Below, piece by piece: positions 5,772 to 13,919 of a DNA stretch of 14,686 nucleotides. Position 1 is the first letter of the stretch; each line of letters begins with the position of its first letter. The translations under genes were made by a program, and so were the position numbers. Source of the DNA: CAYJAZ01 sp964371865 (GTDB lineage Bacteria > Desulfobacterota > Desulfovibrionia > Desulfovibrionales > Desulfovibrionaceae); assembly GCA_964371865.1 (NCBI GenBank), contig CAYJOR010000063.1:1-14686 (forward strand), given 5' to 3'. A model generated the notes under the pieces. That model worked only from the letters and a program-made list of their open reading frames with translations, was not told where the DNA came from and made no database searches.

Positions 5772-8213
5772 ATGGATAAATATACAGCAGAACAATATGA
5801 AGCACGAAATCGTGCACTTCTTTATACTCGAACTATTTCACTTTCACCTACAGAAAGCGTTGCTACTGCACTAGAAGCATTAGAAAAAACTGAAAACTCA
5901 TCTTTAAATGAATCATATATAAATGGTACAATGTCAAAGCTAAATGGAATACTCGAGGAAAAAGGGATTTCTTTTCAAGTAAAAAATGAACAAGGCGAGA
6001 CGATAAAATCTATGCCTGAAATGAAAAGAACCATAATGATTCCAGAAGGTATGGGAGGAAATCTTTTTCAGAAACTGGGTAAAGCAATTGGTAGAATTCT
6101 ACGATTTAAAGAACCTACCTCAAAAAATTCAAAGCTTACAAATCAAACGGAATGGGAAAAAACTGTTTCTGTAAGACGACTCGTTCTTACTCTTTTAACG
6201 GTTCTTCCTTCATTGTTTGCAGCATTGATTTTATATTCTCTCTTTGAAGCAACAGCTTGGAAACCTTTACTTTTTGTATCAACAGCTCTTTTTGGTATTC
6301 TTTTTTATTGGATTTCTTTAGGTTTTTGGAGTTTCATAATTGGAACATTTATCGTGCTAAAAAAATACGATAATTTTTCTTTTAAACATTCTGTTTCCGA
6401 AGATGTTCCATTTCCGAATGAATCCCGCACGGCATTACTTTTTCCTGTATATAATGAAGATGCTCAAACTGTTTGTGCTGGAATTAGAACAGTTTGGCAG
6501 TCATTACAAGAAGCTGGAATTGAAAAACATTTCGATATCTTTATCTTGAGCGATTCAACTAAAGCCGATGCTTGGGTTAATGAAGAGGAAGCATGGCGAG
6601 AACTTTGTCTTCTTGAAAATGCACATGAGCATATTTTTTATCGTCATAGAAAAATGAATATTAAGCGTAAAAGCGGTAATATAGCGGATTTTTGTCGTCG
6701 ATGGGGAAGTCAATATAAATATATGATTATTTTTGATGCTGATAGCTTGATGTCTGCTTATAGTCTAAAAAGACTTGTACAGATTATGGAGAAAAATCCA
6801 AGCGTGGGGATTGTTCAATCACCGCCCAAAGTTATAAAAAGTCAATCACTTATAGCGAGAGTTCAGCAATTTGCAAATCATCTTTACGGCCCGGTATTTG
6901 CGGCTGGTCTTAGTTTTTGGCGACTTGGCAACACGCAGTATTGGGGGCACAATGCAATTATAAGAGTTGATCCTTTTATAAAGCATTGTCAACTTCCTAA
7001 ACTTTCAGGAAATTCTCCTCTTGGTGGTGAAATTCTGAGTCACGATTTTGTTGAATCTGCACTTATGCGAAGAGCAGGTTATGGAGTGTGGCTTGCTTAT
7101 GAGTTAGATGGCTCGTACGAACAAAGTCCGCCTAGTCTTATTGATGAATTGATACGTGATAGGCGTTGGTGTCAAGGCAATCTTCAACATAGTCGCTTGA
7201 TTTTTACAGCAGGCTTTTTCCCTACTCATAGAGCTTTATTTATAAATGGGATAATGTCCTATGTTTCTGCACTCTTATGGTTGTTTTTTCTGCTTGCAAG
7301 TTCAGCTCAAGTAATTATGGAACTATTTATAATTCCAGATTATTTTCCAAGTGAACCAAGTTTACTGCCTAATTGGCCACAGTATTTCCCTAACTGGCTA
7401 CTAACTCTTTTAAGTTGTACAGCTATTCTGTTGTTTTTACCGAAGATTTTTGTTATTGCTCTTATACAAATTAAGGGCGGAGCAAAGGCATTTGGTGGTT
7501 TTTTTAGAATGACAATCAGCGTTATCCTTGAGATTGTGATATCAGCTTTTCTTGCTCCTGTACGAATGATTTATCATTCATGGTTTGTTATTTCATCACT
7601 TTTTGGGCGCACTGTGGGATGGAATTCGCAAAATCGTGATGATACAGGAACGTCATGGTTTGATGCTTTCCGTTTTCATTGGTGGAGCACTCTTATAGGT
7701 GGAATTTGGGGTTGGTTTATGTTTTTAGCGAATCCTGCTTTCTTTCTTTGGTTTTCTCCCGTAGCTTTAGGATTATTGTTTTCTATGCCTTTATCTGTAT
7801 GGACAAGCAAAGTAAGTGTGGGGAACTTCTTACATTCATTAGGCTTATTTCTTACTCCTCCAGATACCGAACCAAGTAAAGAAATTATTAATCTTGAAAA
7901 AAATCTCGATAGATCAGATAGATATAGTCCGTTTGATATTCAGCTTAATGTTCCTGAAAAATCAGGATTTATTAGAGCTGTAGTGATGTATAGTGTACTT
8001 TCTTTGCATTTAAGTCTTGCTCAGATGCGCAAAAAAACATCTCTTTCTACAGAAGCTCTTGTTGATAAAGCACTTAATGAAGGACCGAATAACCTTACTA
8101 ATGCAGAGAAAAACTTACTGTTGCACAATCCAAGACTTATGCTTTCTCTTCATCATAAACTATGGGCGAGCAGTTCAGCCTGTATCTCTCGTTGGGGAAT
8201 TGAGACAAGATAA
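5772..8213 (+). CDS. opgH: Glucan glucosyltransferase OpgH (MdoH)
   Basis: OpgH is an inner-membrane family 2 glycosyltransferase that makes the beta-1,2-glucan backbone from UDP-glucose and moves it to the periplasm. The length of 813 residues is close to the E. coli protein (about 847). A cytoplasmic N-terminal part (1-135) includes MPEMKRTIMIPE (81-92), conserved in OpgH. Hydrophobic segments lie at about 138-158 and 165-197. The catalytic domain (about 218-475) has LSDS (D261), FDADS (D322, D324), SHDF (D425) and RDRRWCQGN (462-470). Several further membrane segments follow from about 484 to 690, then a soluble tail. ATG follows AGGGAG (5755-5760) after 11 bases. All catalytic signatures are intact, so it should be functional. 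It depends on OpgG just upstream. Confidence 0.96.
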   Translation: MDKYTAEQYEARNRALLYTRTISLSPTESVATALEALEKTENSSLNESYINGTMSKLNGILEEKGISFQVKNEQGETIKSMPEMKRTIMIPEGMGGNLFQKLGKAIGRILRFKEPTSKNSKLTNQTEWEKTVSVRRLVLTLLTVLPSLFAALILYSLFEATAWKPLLFVSTALFGILFYWISLGFWSFIIGTFIVLKKYDNFSFKHSVSEDVPFPNESRTALLFPVYNEDAQTVCAGIRTVWQSLQEAGIEKHFDIFILSDSTKADAWVNEEEAWRELCLLENAHEHIFYRHRKMNIKRKSGNIADFCRRWGSQYKYMIIFDADSLMSAYSLKRLVQIMEKNPSVGIVQSPPKVIKSQSLIARVQQFANHLYGPVFAAGLSFWRLGNTQYWGHNAIIRVDPFIKHCQLPKLSGNSPLGGEILSHDFVESALMRRAGYGVWLAYELDGSYEQSPPSLIDELIRDRRWCQGNLQHSRLIFTAGFFPTHRALFINGIMSYVSALLWLFFLLASSAQVIMELFIIPDYFPSEPSLLPNWPQYFPNWLLTLLSCTAILLFLPKIFVIALIQIKGGAKAFGGFFRMTISVILEIVISAFLAPVRMIYHSWFVISSLFGRTVGWNSQNRDDTGTSWFDAFRFHWWSTLIGGIWGWFMFLANPAFFLWFSPVALGLLFSMPLSVWTSKVSVGNFLHSLGLFLTPPDTEPSKEIINLEKNLDRSDRYSPFDIQLNVPEKSGFIRAVVMYSVLSLHLSLAQMRKKTSLSTEALVDKALNEGPNNLTNAEKNLLLHNPRLMLSLHHKLWASSSACISRWGIETR

Positions 8214-8280
8214 CTTTAAAGCAGCGATATTAGTAAAAATATTTCTACTGTACAAATAAAGTGATAAGATATATATTTTG

Positions 8281-8305
8281 GTAAAATAAATGAAATTTAT
8301 TTTAC
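8281..8305. repeat. Perfect 11-bp hairpin after opgH
   Basis: GTAAAATAAAT (8281-8291) and its exact complement (8295-8305) enclose a 3-base loop. The stem is almost all A-T and no T tract follows, so it would be a weak terminator. It could instead be a dyad operator for the next gene, which starts 28 bases downstream. The spacing from the opgH stop is 67 bases. Confidence 0.5.
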
Positions 8306-8333
8306 TACACTAGATTAAAGAAGATTAGAGTTT

Positions 8334-9206
8334 ATGAAGAAAATTATAGCCTTAACTTTGTTTTTGTCCTTATTTTCAAAGCCAGTGCTTGCAGAAATGG
8401 AACTGCTTGATATCTATATAGGTATGCCCAAAAATGAGATTAATGTAGCACTGCTTCCTTGTGAAAATGACTTGTGCGGTGAAGTATATTTTGGTGATAA
8501 ACCGTGGAAAGGGCGATATATCATGCAAAATGAAACTCTTACAGGCATTACAATTTCTACTCAAACAAATGAAGAATCTATTCAGGCTGTTTTTAAAGGA
8601 ATTAATGACTCACCAAACATGCTGATGTATGCTGAAACCGATGATGGCTTTTATAACTTCATAGCTCAATCATTAGATAAAAACCCTGAAAAATTACAAG
8701 AAGACTATCTAAAATGGCTTGAAACTACAAGTAATGAATCGGAATATATGCTTTATTTGTATGTAGAGCCAAAATTTTATGCACATTTACAAGAAAGAGA
8801 AGTATCCGATAAATCGCTACAAACTAATGAGTCGCACCTTAAATATGATAGTGGCATACTTGCCATCGCAGACGACCCAGCATTTTCTGATACTATAATA
8901 ACTCTTATAAGTATGAACAATAAGGAAGTTATTGTATTATCAAGCACTATTAAGATGATACGACAACGCCTTGAAGAAATCCACAAAGCAGAAAGTAAGG
9001 ATTCAGCAACGGCAAATGATACAGAATCAGAAAATAAAAATGATGATAAAGATCAAGATTTAGAATCAAAATCAAAAGGTGAAGTTGATAGTGAACTTAA
9101 AGATGTAGAAAATTCTTCTGTTGAAAAGAATGAAAAGTCAGATGATGGAAGCTCAATTGATAATAAGTCAGATGAAAATGTGTCAGACCAAGTAGAAAAG
9201 AAATAG
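8334..9206 (+). CDS. Secreted protein of unknown function with acidic tail
   Basis: I do not recognise this 290-residue protein. It begins with a clear Sec signal peptide (MKKIIA, hydrophobic core, cleavage likely after V-L-A at residue 20), so it should be periplasmic or outer-membrane facing. A folded part of about 21-215 follows. Its first segment, DIYIGMPKNEINVALLPC, vaguely recalls the G-M-x-x-x-E-V turn of BamE-like folds, but this is weak. Cys43 and Cys48 are the only cysteines and could form a disulphide. The last ~75 residues (about 217-290) are almost all D, E, S, K and N, without hydrophobic clusters, and should be disordered and acidic. The start has only a weak ribosome-binding site (AAAGAAG, 8317-8323). 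The gene lies 120 bases after opgH and ends two bases before uvrC, so it is probably co-transcribed with uvrC and possibly with opgH. Confidence 0.75.
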   Translation: MKKIIALTLFLSLFSKPVLAEMELLDIYIGMPKNEINVALLPCENDLCGEVYFGDKPWKGRYIMQNETLTGITISTQTNEESIQAVFKGINDSPNMLMYAETDDGFYNFIAQSLDKNPEKLQEDYLKWLETTSNESEYMLYLYVEPKFYAHLQEREVSDKSLQTNESHLKYDSGILAIADDPAFSDTIITLISMNNKEVIVLSSTIKMIRQRLEEIHKAESKDSATANDTESENKNDDKDQDLESKSKGEVDSELKDVENSSVEKNEKSDDGSSIDNKSDENVSDQVEKK

Positions 9207-9208
9207 TC

Positions 9209-11170
9209 ATGCAAAAACCTGATAGTCAAAGCTTATCTACATCGCCGGGAGTTTACCTATATAAGGATAAAAACAATAAAATCATTTATGTAGGGAAAGC
9301 AATTAATATACGTAAACGTGTGCTTTCGTACTTTAGACCGGATCATGCGCTCACTCCTAAAACAGTGTTGATGCTCTCTCATGCTGTAAGCCTTGATACA
9401 ATCACGACGACTACAGAAAAAGAAGCTCTTCTACTTGAAGCTTCACTTATAAAAAAGCATAGACCACGCTTTAATATTGTTTTACGTGATGATAAACAGT
9501 ACGTTTTATACAAATTTTCTGTAAAAGATCCCTTTCCACGTCTAGAAATTACCAGAGGAGTGAAAAAGGATGGAGCAAAATACTACGGCCCATTTACGTC
9601 TGGCATGTCAGCAAAAGAAACATGGAAAAATATTCATCGTGTTTTTCCATTAAGGCGTTGTTCTGATAAAGCTTTTAATAATAGAATTCGTCCTTGTCTA
9701 TACCATTTTATAGGTCAATGTCTTGCACCTTGTAGCGGAAACGTTGAAAAGAAAGACTATGCCGAAGTTGTGCATAAAGTGAGTATGCTTTTATCCGGTA
9801 AATCTAAAGAATTACGTGAAGATTTAAAAAAGTCAATGCTTGAAGCTTCTGAGCGTATGGATTTTGAACAAGCCGTTGTGTATAGAGATCAAATACAGTC
9901 ACTTGAAAAAACACTTGAAAAACAAAGCACTGTTCTTCCTGATGGCGGAGATATAGACGTTCTTGGTCTTATTCAGGCAAAAAATACATTATCGCTTGGT
10001 CTTATCTTTGTGCGAAATGGAATGATGATAGATTCTCGTACCTTCCATTGGCAAGGGTTAGATTTTGAAGAGTCGCACGAACTTCTTCTTACATTTTTGA
10101 CTCAATACTATTCAACGGCATATATTCCACAGCATATAATTTTACCTTTTATGCCAAGACTCAGTTTTGAGCAAGATGGAGAAAATAAAATAAGTCAAGA
10201 AAGTCAAATAGAAAATGATTTTTTTGATTCTGAGTCGTCTGATGTAAATGAAATTGAAACTCTTGCAAAAAGTCTAACAGAGATTCGAGCAAATAATTTA
10301 AATGTTCCTATTCAAAAACTTCAAGCACAAGTAAAAATTCGTGTTGCTCGTAGTCCAGAAGAGGATAGACTCATAGAAATAGCTCAAACAAATGCAAGAG
10401 AAAGCGCTAGAAATAAAGAAGAAAAACCAATCGGTGAAGTTCTTGCTCCGTATTTTTCAACAAAGAATTCTATCGACAAAATTGAATGCGTTGATGTTTC
10501 GCATACTTTTGGAATGGCAACAAAAGTCGGTATGGTTGTCTTTGAAAAAGGAAAAGAACTGAAAGAAGAGTATAGAGCATGGAATATTAATGCCGGTGGT
10601 GATGATTACTACGCTCTTGCCGAATGGGCAACAAAACGAATAGAACGCACTATTCAAGGTAAAACAAAATTCCCTGATTTAGTTCTTATAGACGGTGGCA
10701 AAGGGCAACTTTCTACAGTCTATAAAGCCTTGCAAGAGGCCTACTTAGCTCTTGTAAAATCTTCGGAATTACCTTTTTGCGTCGCCTCAATAGCAAAAGC
10801 GAGAGATGAAGATGGTAAGCAAGATAGACGTGCTGGGAACATATCAGATAGAATTTTTATTCCAAATCGGACGAACCCGCTCAATATGAAAGCTGGCTCT
10901 CCTGAACTTCTTTATTTGCAAAAAATCCGTGATGCGGCACATAACTACTCAATAAGAAAACACAGACAAGCGAGAACAAAGCTTGCACTTGAATCAGAGC
11001 TTCAACGTCTTCAAGGAGTTGGAGAAAAAACAATTCAATCCCTTTGGGCACACTTTACTACTATTGAGCAGATACTTTCTGCTAGTCCTGAAGAGCTTGC
11101 AAAAGTCCCTAATATATCACTAAAAAGAGCAAAAGATTTGCACGCTAAACTTCAAAATATTTCAAAATAG
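9209..11170 (+). CDS. uvrC: Excinuclease ABC subunit C (UvrC)
   Basis: UvrC is the nucleotide-excision-repair nuclease that cuts on both sides of a lesion in the UvrB-DNA complex. The protein is 653 residues, slightly longer than typical (~610). The domains in order are: GIY-YIG nuclease (about 11-90, GVYLYKD, YVGKAINIRKR, catalytic Glu77); a four-cysteine set C151, C163, C171, C175, with the spacing reported for an Fe-S cluster in E. coli UvrC; a UVR UvrB-binding motif (about 203-236); an RNase H-like endonuclease with D429 (VDVSH), D466, D495 (LIDGGKGQ) and H578; and a C-terminal helix-hairpin-helix pair (about 598-650). An acidic insert at about 321-350 accounts for part of the extra length. 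The ATG lies two bases after the stop of the secreted protein gene and has only a weak ribosome-binding site, so translational coupling is likely. Confidence 0.97.
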   Translation: MQKPDSQSLSTSPGVYLYKDKNNKIIYVGKAINIRKRVLSYFRPDHALTPKTVLMLSHAVSLDTITTTTEKEALLLEASLIKKHRPRFNIVLRDDKQYVLYKFSVKDPFPRLEITRGVKKDGAKYYGPFTSGMSAKETWKNIHRVFPLRRCSDKAFNNRIRPCLYHFIGQCLAPCSGNVEKKDYAEVVHKVSMLLSGKSKELREDLKKSMLEASERMDFEQAVVYRDQIQSLEKTLEKQSTVLPDGGDIDVLGLIQAKNTLSLGLIFVRNGMMIDSRTFHWQGLDFEESHELLLTFLTQYYSTAYIPQHIILPFMPRLSFEQDGENKISQESQIENDFFDSESSDVNEIETLAKSLTEIRANNLNVPIQKLQAQVKIRVARSPEEDRLIEIAQTNARESARNKEEKPIGEVLAPYFSTKNSIDKIECVDVSHTFGMATKVGMVVFEKGKELKEEYRAWNINAGGDDYYALAEWATKRIERTIQGKTKFPDLVLIDGGKGQLSTVYKALQEAYLALVKSSELPFCVASIAKARDEDGKQDRRAGNISDRIFIPNRTNPLNMKAGSPELLYLQKIRDAAHNYSIRKHRQARTKLALESELQRLQGVGEKTIQSLWAHFTTIEQILSASPEELAKVPNISLKRAKDLHAKLQNISK

Positions 11171-11190
11171 AGGCTTTGTGAGAGTTTTTT

Positions 11191-11242
11191 TCGAGAGGGG
11201 GAAAACACGTTTTTTTGAAAAAACGAGGTTTCCCCCTCTCGA
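11191..11242. repeat. Imperfect palindrome, repeat copy B
   Basis: The outer stem TCGAGAGGGGGAAA (11191-11204) pairs perfectly with 11229-11242. Then comes mismatch A11205/G11228, pair C11206/G11227, mismatch A11207/A11226, and an inner stem CGTTTTTT/AAAAAACG. It lies 21 bases after the uvrC stop. No T tract follows on the plus strand, so it is not a clean terminator for uvrC, though it may still act on the 3' end. The core matches copies A and C. Confidence 0.75.
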
Positions 11243-11301
11243 GCTCTCCCCCTTCCATAAAAAAATTTTTCTAAATATTACCTACTTCTTTGCTTTTTTT
11301 T

Positions 11302-11346
11302 TAATAAAAAGAGGAAAACCTGTTCTGCAAAAACGTGGTTTCCCCC
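11302..11346 (-). terminator. Likely intrinsic terminator of the mltD-like gene
   Basis: Read on the minus strand, the copy C hairpin (GGAAACC...GGTTTTCC) is followed directly by TCTTTTTATTA (complement of 11302-11312). It lies about 50 bases after the stop of the lytic transglycosylase gene. Stem plus T tract on this strand fits a Rho-independent terminator. The stem has mismatches, which lowers confidence. Confidence 0.5.
11311..11345. repeat. Imperfect palindrome, repeat copy C (partly decayed)
   Basis: GGAAA (11313-11317) pairs with TTTCC (11339-11343). Mismatch A11318/G11338, pair C11319/G11337 and a second mismatch C11320/T11336 come next, as in copies A and B. The inner stem is imperfect. 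A short dyad AGGGAT-A-ATCCCT (11349-11361) follows, then CCCTCTCGA (11358-11366), identical to the right end of copy B (11234-11242). This suggests a related, diverged element. Confidence 0.6.
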
Positions 11347-11392
11347 GTAGGGATAATCCCTCTCGAAAAATCTATTATAACAGTATCTTCTC

Positions 11393-13012
11393 TTACGGAA
11401 TAAGAATTTTTTGTCCTACTTTAATTCTTGATGCGCTTGAAAGCTTGTTGAGTTCCATAAGTGTATTGGTATCTGTATTGTTCTTTCTTGAGATTGACCA
11501 AAGCGTATCACCGGAACGTACCGTATAAGTCGTGAGTTTATGCTCATATGGAAGTTTTATAACTGCGCCAACTTTCAGACTTTTTGCGCTTAGACCTTTA
11601 TTGAGCTTGTATATATCATCTAATTTTACATCATATTTTTTAGCGATTGAGTAGAGGGTGTCTCCGCTCTTTACTTTATGAGATGTAGCCACGCCAGAAG
11701 ACTTCTTAGAAGAGCTTGATGTAGAAGTTTTTGGTTTTGATGATGTATTATTCGCAACTGTGGTTGGTTTTGGTGGAGTATATTCTGCGGTAATTCTACT
11801 TGGAAGTTGTTTACCTATTGGTTTAGGAATAAGAATTTCACGTCCTGCAATAAGTTTTTTGGATGAATTTGCTTGCTGTAGCACATTAGAAGGAATACCG
11901 GTTATTTTTGCAAGTCCTTTATATGTATCATTTTTACGTACAGTATATTTTTGCCAACCATGCTTATCCATTTCTTTTGAAAGAGCTGCTTCAAAGGCAT
12001 CTTGTTTATAGATAGGAACATGAACATATACAAGTCTGTCAGACGGGCTTATATAACTCTTTATTGCAGGGTTATACTTATGAAAATCTTCCCACGACAT
12101 ATTAATCTCTTGAGAAATTGCAAGTAAATCTGTGTTAGTATTTACAAGAGCACTATGAATTTCAGGATAGATATCGTTTGTATGTTCAAGATTTGGTTCA
12201 ACTCCAAGTTCATCGGCGTTCACCATTATTTTTTTCATTGCGATAAAGCGTGGAATATATTCTAAAGTTTCCTGTCGAATACGCATTTTATCGTTAAGTT
12301 TGTTATTTCTTTCCACTAATTCGTGTAAGGTTTCGGCACCGGTTTCGTCTAAGGCACGCCCTATTTTTCCTTCGCCTGCGTTATATGCGCTTACAGCTAA
12401 AAGCCAATCATCGAATAAACCATTGAGATATTCAAGATAGTCTGCTGCTGCTTGAGTTGCAAGATAAGGGTCATGCCTCCAATCACCGTACCAATCTTGC
12501 TTTAGACCAAAACTTTTACCGGTTCTAGGCATAAACTGCCAAAGACCTGAAGCGCCGGCTCTTGAAGAAATTTTTACATTGTATCCGCTTTCAATAAATG
12601 CAAGATATGGTAAATCTTTAGGCATATCACGTTCTTCAAACACTGTTTGTACGTAGTCGAGATACGGCAAAGAACGCCCTAAAAATGTAGAAAGCATTTT
12701 TTCATTTCCGAGGAAATCCTCATAAAATTCAGCAACTGTACGAAGTTGAGAATACGATAAGCCCATTTCAATTTCTGTATAGCGTACGAAAACATCTTTT
12801 TGAGTAGAAGTAAGTGATGTGTGAGATAAGTCGCTTTTATCAAATCCTGAAGGGTGATCACGATAATACTCTTCGCTTGCAATTTGAGGGGTATCATTAT
12901 ACTGTGTTACCTGTGTTGCGGAACAACCGGATAACACAAATACAAATAATATAAAAAGTGGAAACGAGCGTGATAGCTTTGTCGTCTTTCTACGGGTTGA
13001 CTTTTTATACAT
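11393..13012 (-). CDS. mltD: Membrane-bound lytic murein transglycosylase, MltD-like, with three LysM domains
   Basis: This enzyme cleaves the MurNAc-GlcNAc bond of peptidoglycan, forming 1,6-anhydro ends. It is a 539-residue lipoprotein: a basic N-terminus, a hydrophobic segment and the lipobox LSGC with Cys30; Ser at +2 suggests outer-membrane sorting. The SLT domain (about 133-225) has catalytic Glu141 in FIESGYN, then SRAGASGLWQFMP (150-162) and AVSAYNAGEGKIGRAL (206-221). A helical spacer follows. LysM 1 (about 356-397) is the most diverged. A Ser/Thr/Pro/Lys-rich linker (about 409-444) leads to LysM 2 (445-489) and LysM 3 (496-539), which are canonical (SGDTL). The start is supported by AGGAGT (13019-13024) six bases away. 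The gene is divergent from the rlmB-like gene across 25 bases and convergent with uvrC. E. coli MltD usually has two LysM domains. Confidence 0.93.
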   Translation of the reverse strand: MYKKSTRRKTTKLSRSFPLFILFVFVLSGCSATQVTQYNDTPQIASEEYYRDHPSGFDKSDLSHTSLTSTQKDVFVRYTEIEMGLSYSQLRTVAEFYEDFLGNEKMLSTFLGRSLPYLDYVQTVFEERDMPKDLPYLAFIESGYNVKISSRAGASGLWQFMPRTGKSFGLKQDWYGDWRHDPYLATQAAADYLEYLNGLFDDWLLAVSAYNAGEGKIGRALDETGAETLHELVERNNKLNDKMRIRQETLEYIPRFIAMKKIMVNADELGVEPNLEHTNDIYPEIHSALVNTNTDLLAISQEINMSWEDFHKYNPAIKSYISPSDRLVYVHVPIYKQDAFEAALSKEMDKHGWQKYTVRKNDTYKGLAKITGIPSNVLQQANSSKKLIAGREILIPKPIGKQLPSRITAEYTPPKPTTVANNTSSKPKTSTSSSSKKSSGVATSHKVKSGDTLYSIAKKYDVKLDDIYKLNKGLSAKSLKVGAVIKLPYEHKLTTYTVRSGDTLWSISRKNNTDTNTLMELNKLSSASRIKVGQKILIP

Positions 13013-13037
13013 TTAATTACTCCTTATATGAGGCTTT

Positions 13038-13898
13038 ATGAAAAAGAATTTTTACCAATCAAAACCACAACATAGTGAAAAATCACAAAGTTTTGATGAT
13101 ATTTCTTATTGTGTCGGCGTGAAACCTATACGCGAACTTCTTGAAAACACCCCACAGCGAATAGAGTGGGTTCGACTAAGAAAGGGACAAAAAAATGCTG
13201 ATACTCAGCGTATTCTTGATCTTTGTACTGAACACGATATCCGCTTCAACCTCGTTGACGATGACTCTTTCAAGAGATTAGCTTCTCAGAAACATCATGT
13301 CAATAGCCAAGGTGTTATTGCTAAGCTTAAAGAAGTTGAGACCGTAAGCTTTGAAGACATGCTTATTAGTGCAAGTAATGTGCCATTGCAACTTATTATT
13401 GCGCTTGACTGTGTTCAAGATCCGGGAAATGTAGGAACTCTTGCACGCACACTTTATGCCCTCGGCGGAGCTGGTATTGTAATGCCTATCCATAACTCTG
13501 CAAGCCTTGGTATAGGCGCAAAAAAGAGTGCTGCCGGTGCTTTGGATTTCCTTCCTGTAGCAAGAGTAACAAATCTTTCTCGTGCTCTTGATAGCGCTGC
13601 TGATGCCGGTTTTACTAATTATTCTACAGCATTACCAAAATCGAATTCTCAACAAGAAGAAAATCCGAAGAAAAAACAGAAAAAATCATATGATATGCCT
13701 ATTCTAAATCCTCTTGTAGATAAACTAGAATTCCCTGCTGTGCTTGTTTTAGGCGGAGAAGAGAAAGGGGTGCGCCCTCTTGTGCATGAAAAATGTCACT
13801 CATCACTTCTTATTCCAATGCAGAGAAATTTTGATTCTTTAAATGTTGCTCAAGCAGGAGCAATTCTTACAGCGTGCTTTTTGAAAAATAAGATTTAG
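13038..13898 (+). CDS. rlmB: TrmH/SpoU family 23S rRNA 2'-O-methyltransferase, RlmB-like
   Basis: This is an AdoMet-dependent ribose methyltransferase of the SPOUT class, most like RlmB, which methylates a guanosine of 23S rRNA. It has an N-terminal substrate-binding domain (about 24-98, VGVKPIRELLE to SQGVIAKL). The knotted catalytic domain shows all three SpoU motifs: DCVQDPGNVGTLART (124-138, with N131 and R137), LGGEEKGV (238-245) and LIPMQRNFDSLNVAQAGA (258-275). At 286 residues it is longer than most RlmB proteins (~245-270). Part of the excess is a Lys/Glu-rich insert at about 201-220 (NPKKKQKKS) between motifs 1 and 2. ATG at 13038 is preceded by GAGG with a short 4-base gap. The exact RNA target (RlmB versus another TrmH group) is inferred. 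Confidence 0.9.
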   Translation: MKKNFYQSKPQHSEKSQSFDDISYCVGVKPIRELLENTPQRIEWVRLRKGQKNADTQRILDLCTEHDIRFNLVDDDSFKRLASQKHHVNSQGVIAKLKEVETVSFEDMLISASNVPLQLIIALDCVQDPGNVGTLARTLYALGGAGIVMPIHNSASLGIGAKKSAAGALDFLPVARVTNLSRALDSAADAGFTNYSTALPKSNSQQEENPKKKQKKSYDMPILNPLVDKLEFPAVLVLGGEEKGVRPLVHEKCHSSLLIPMQRNFDSLNVAQAGAILTACFLKNKI

Positions 13899-13919
13899 TT
13901 CTTATGCAGATTCGTGAAT

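Noticed and set aside
8017..8259. Plus-strand open frame of 80 codons overlapping the end of opgH
   Set aside because: It lies in another frame of the conserved OpgH tail and has no ribosome-binding site or family resemblance.
11191..11242. Repeat copy B as a standard intrinsic terminator for uvrC
   Set aside because: The stem is strong but is followed by GAGCTCTCCC rather than a T tract; the T tract lies before the stem on the plus strand.
11178..11528. Plus-strand open frame of 116 codons after uvrC
   Set aside because: It runs through the two palindromic repeats and the 3' end of the opposite lytic transglycosylase gene, and its product shows only repeat-derived and low-complexity sequence.
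12997..13029. TTGACT ... TTATAT as a promoter for the rlmB-like gene
   Set aside because: The spacing is about 21 bases, too long for a sigma70-type promoter, and nothing suitable lies at 16-18 bases.
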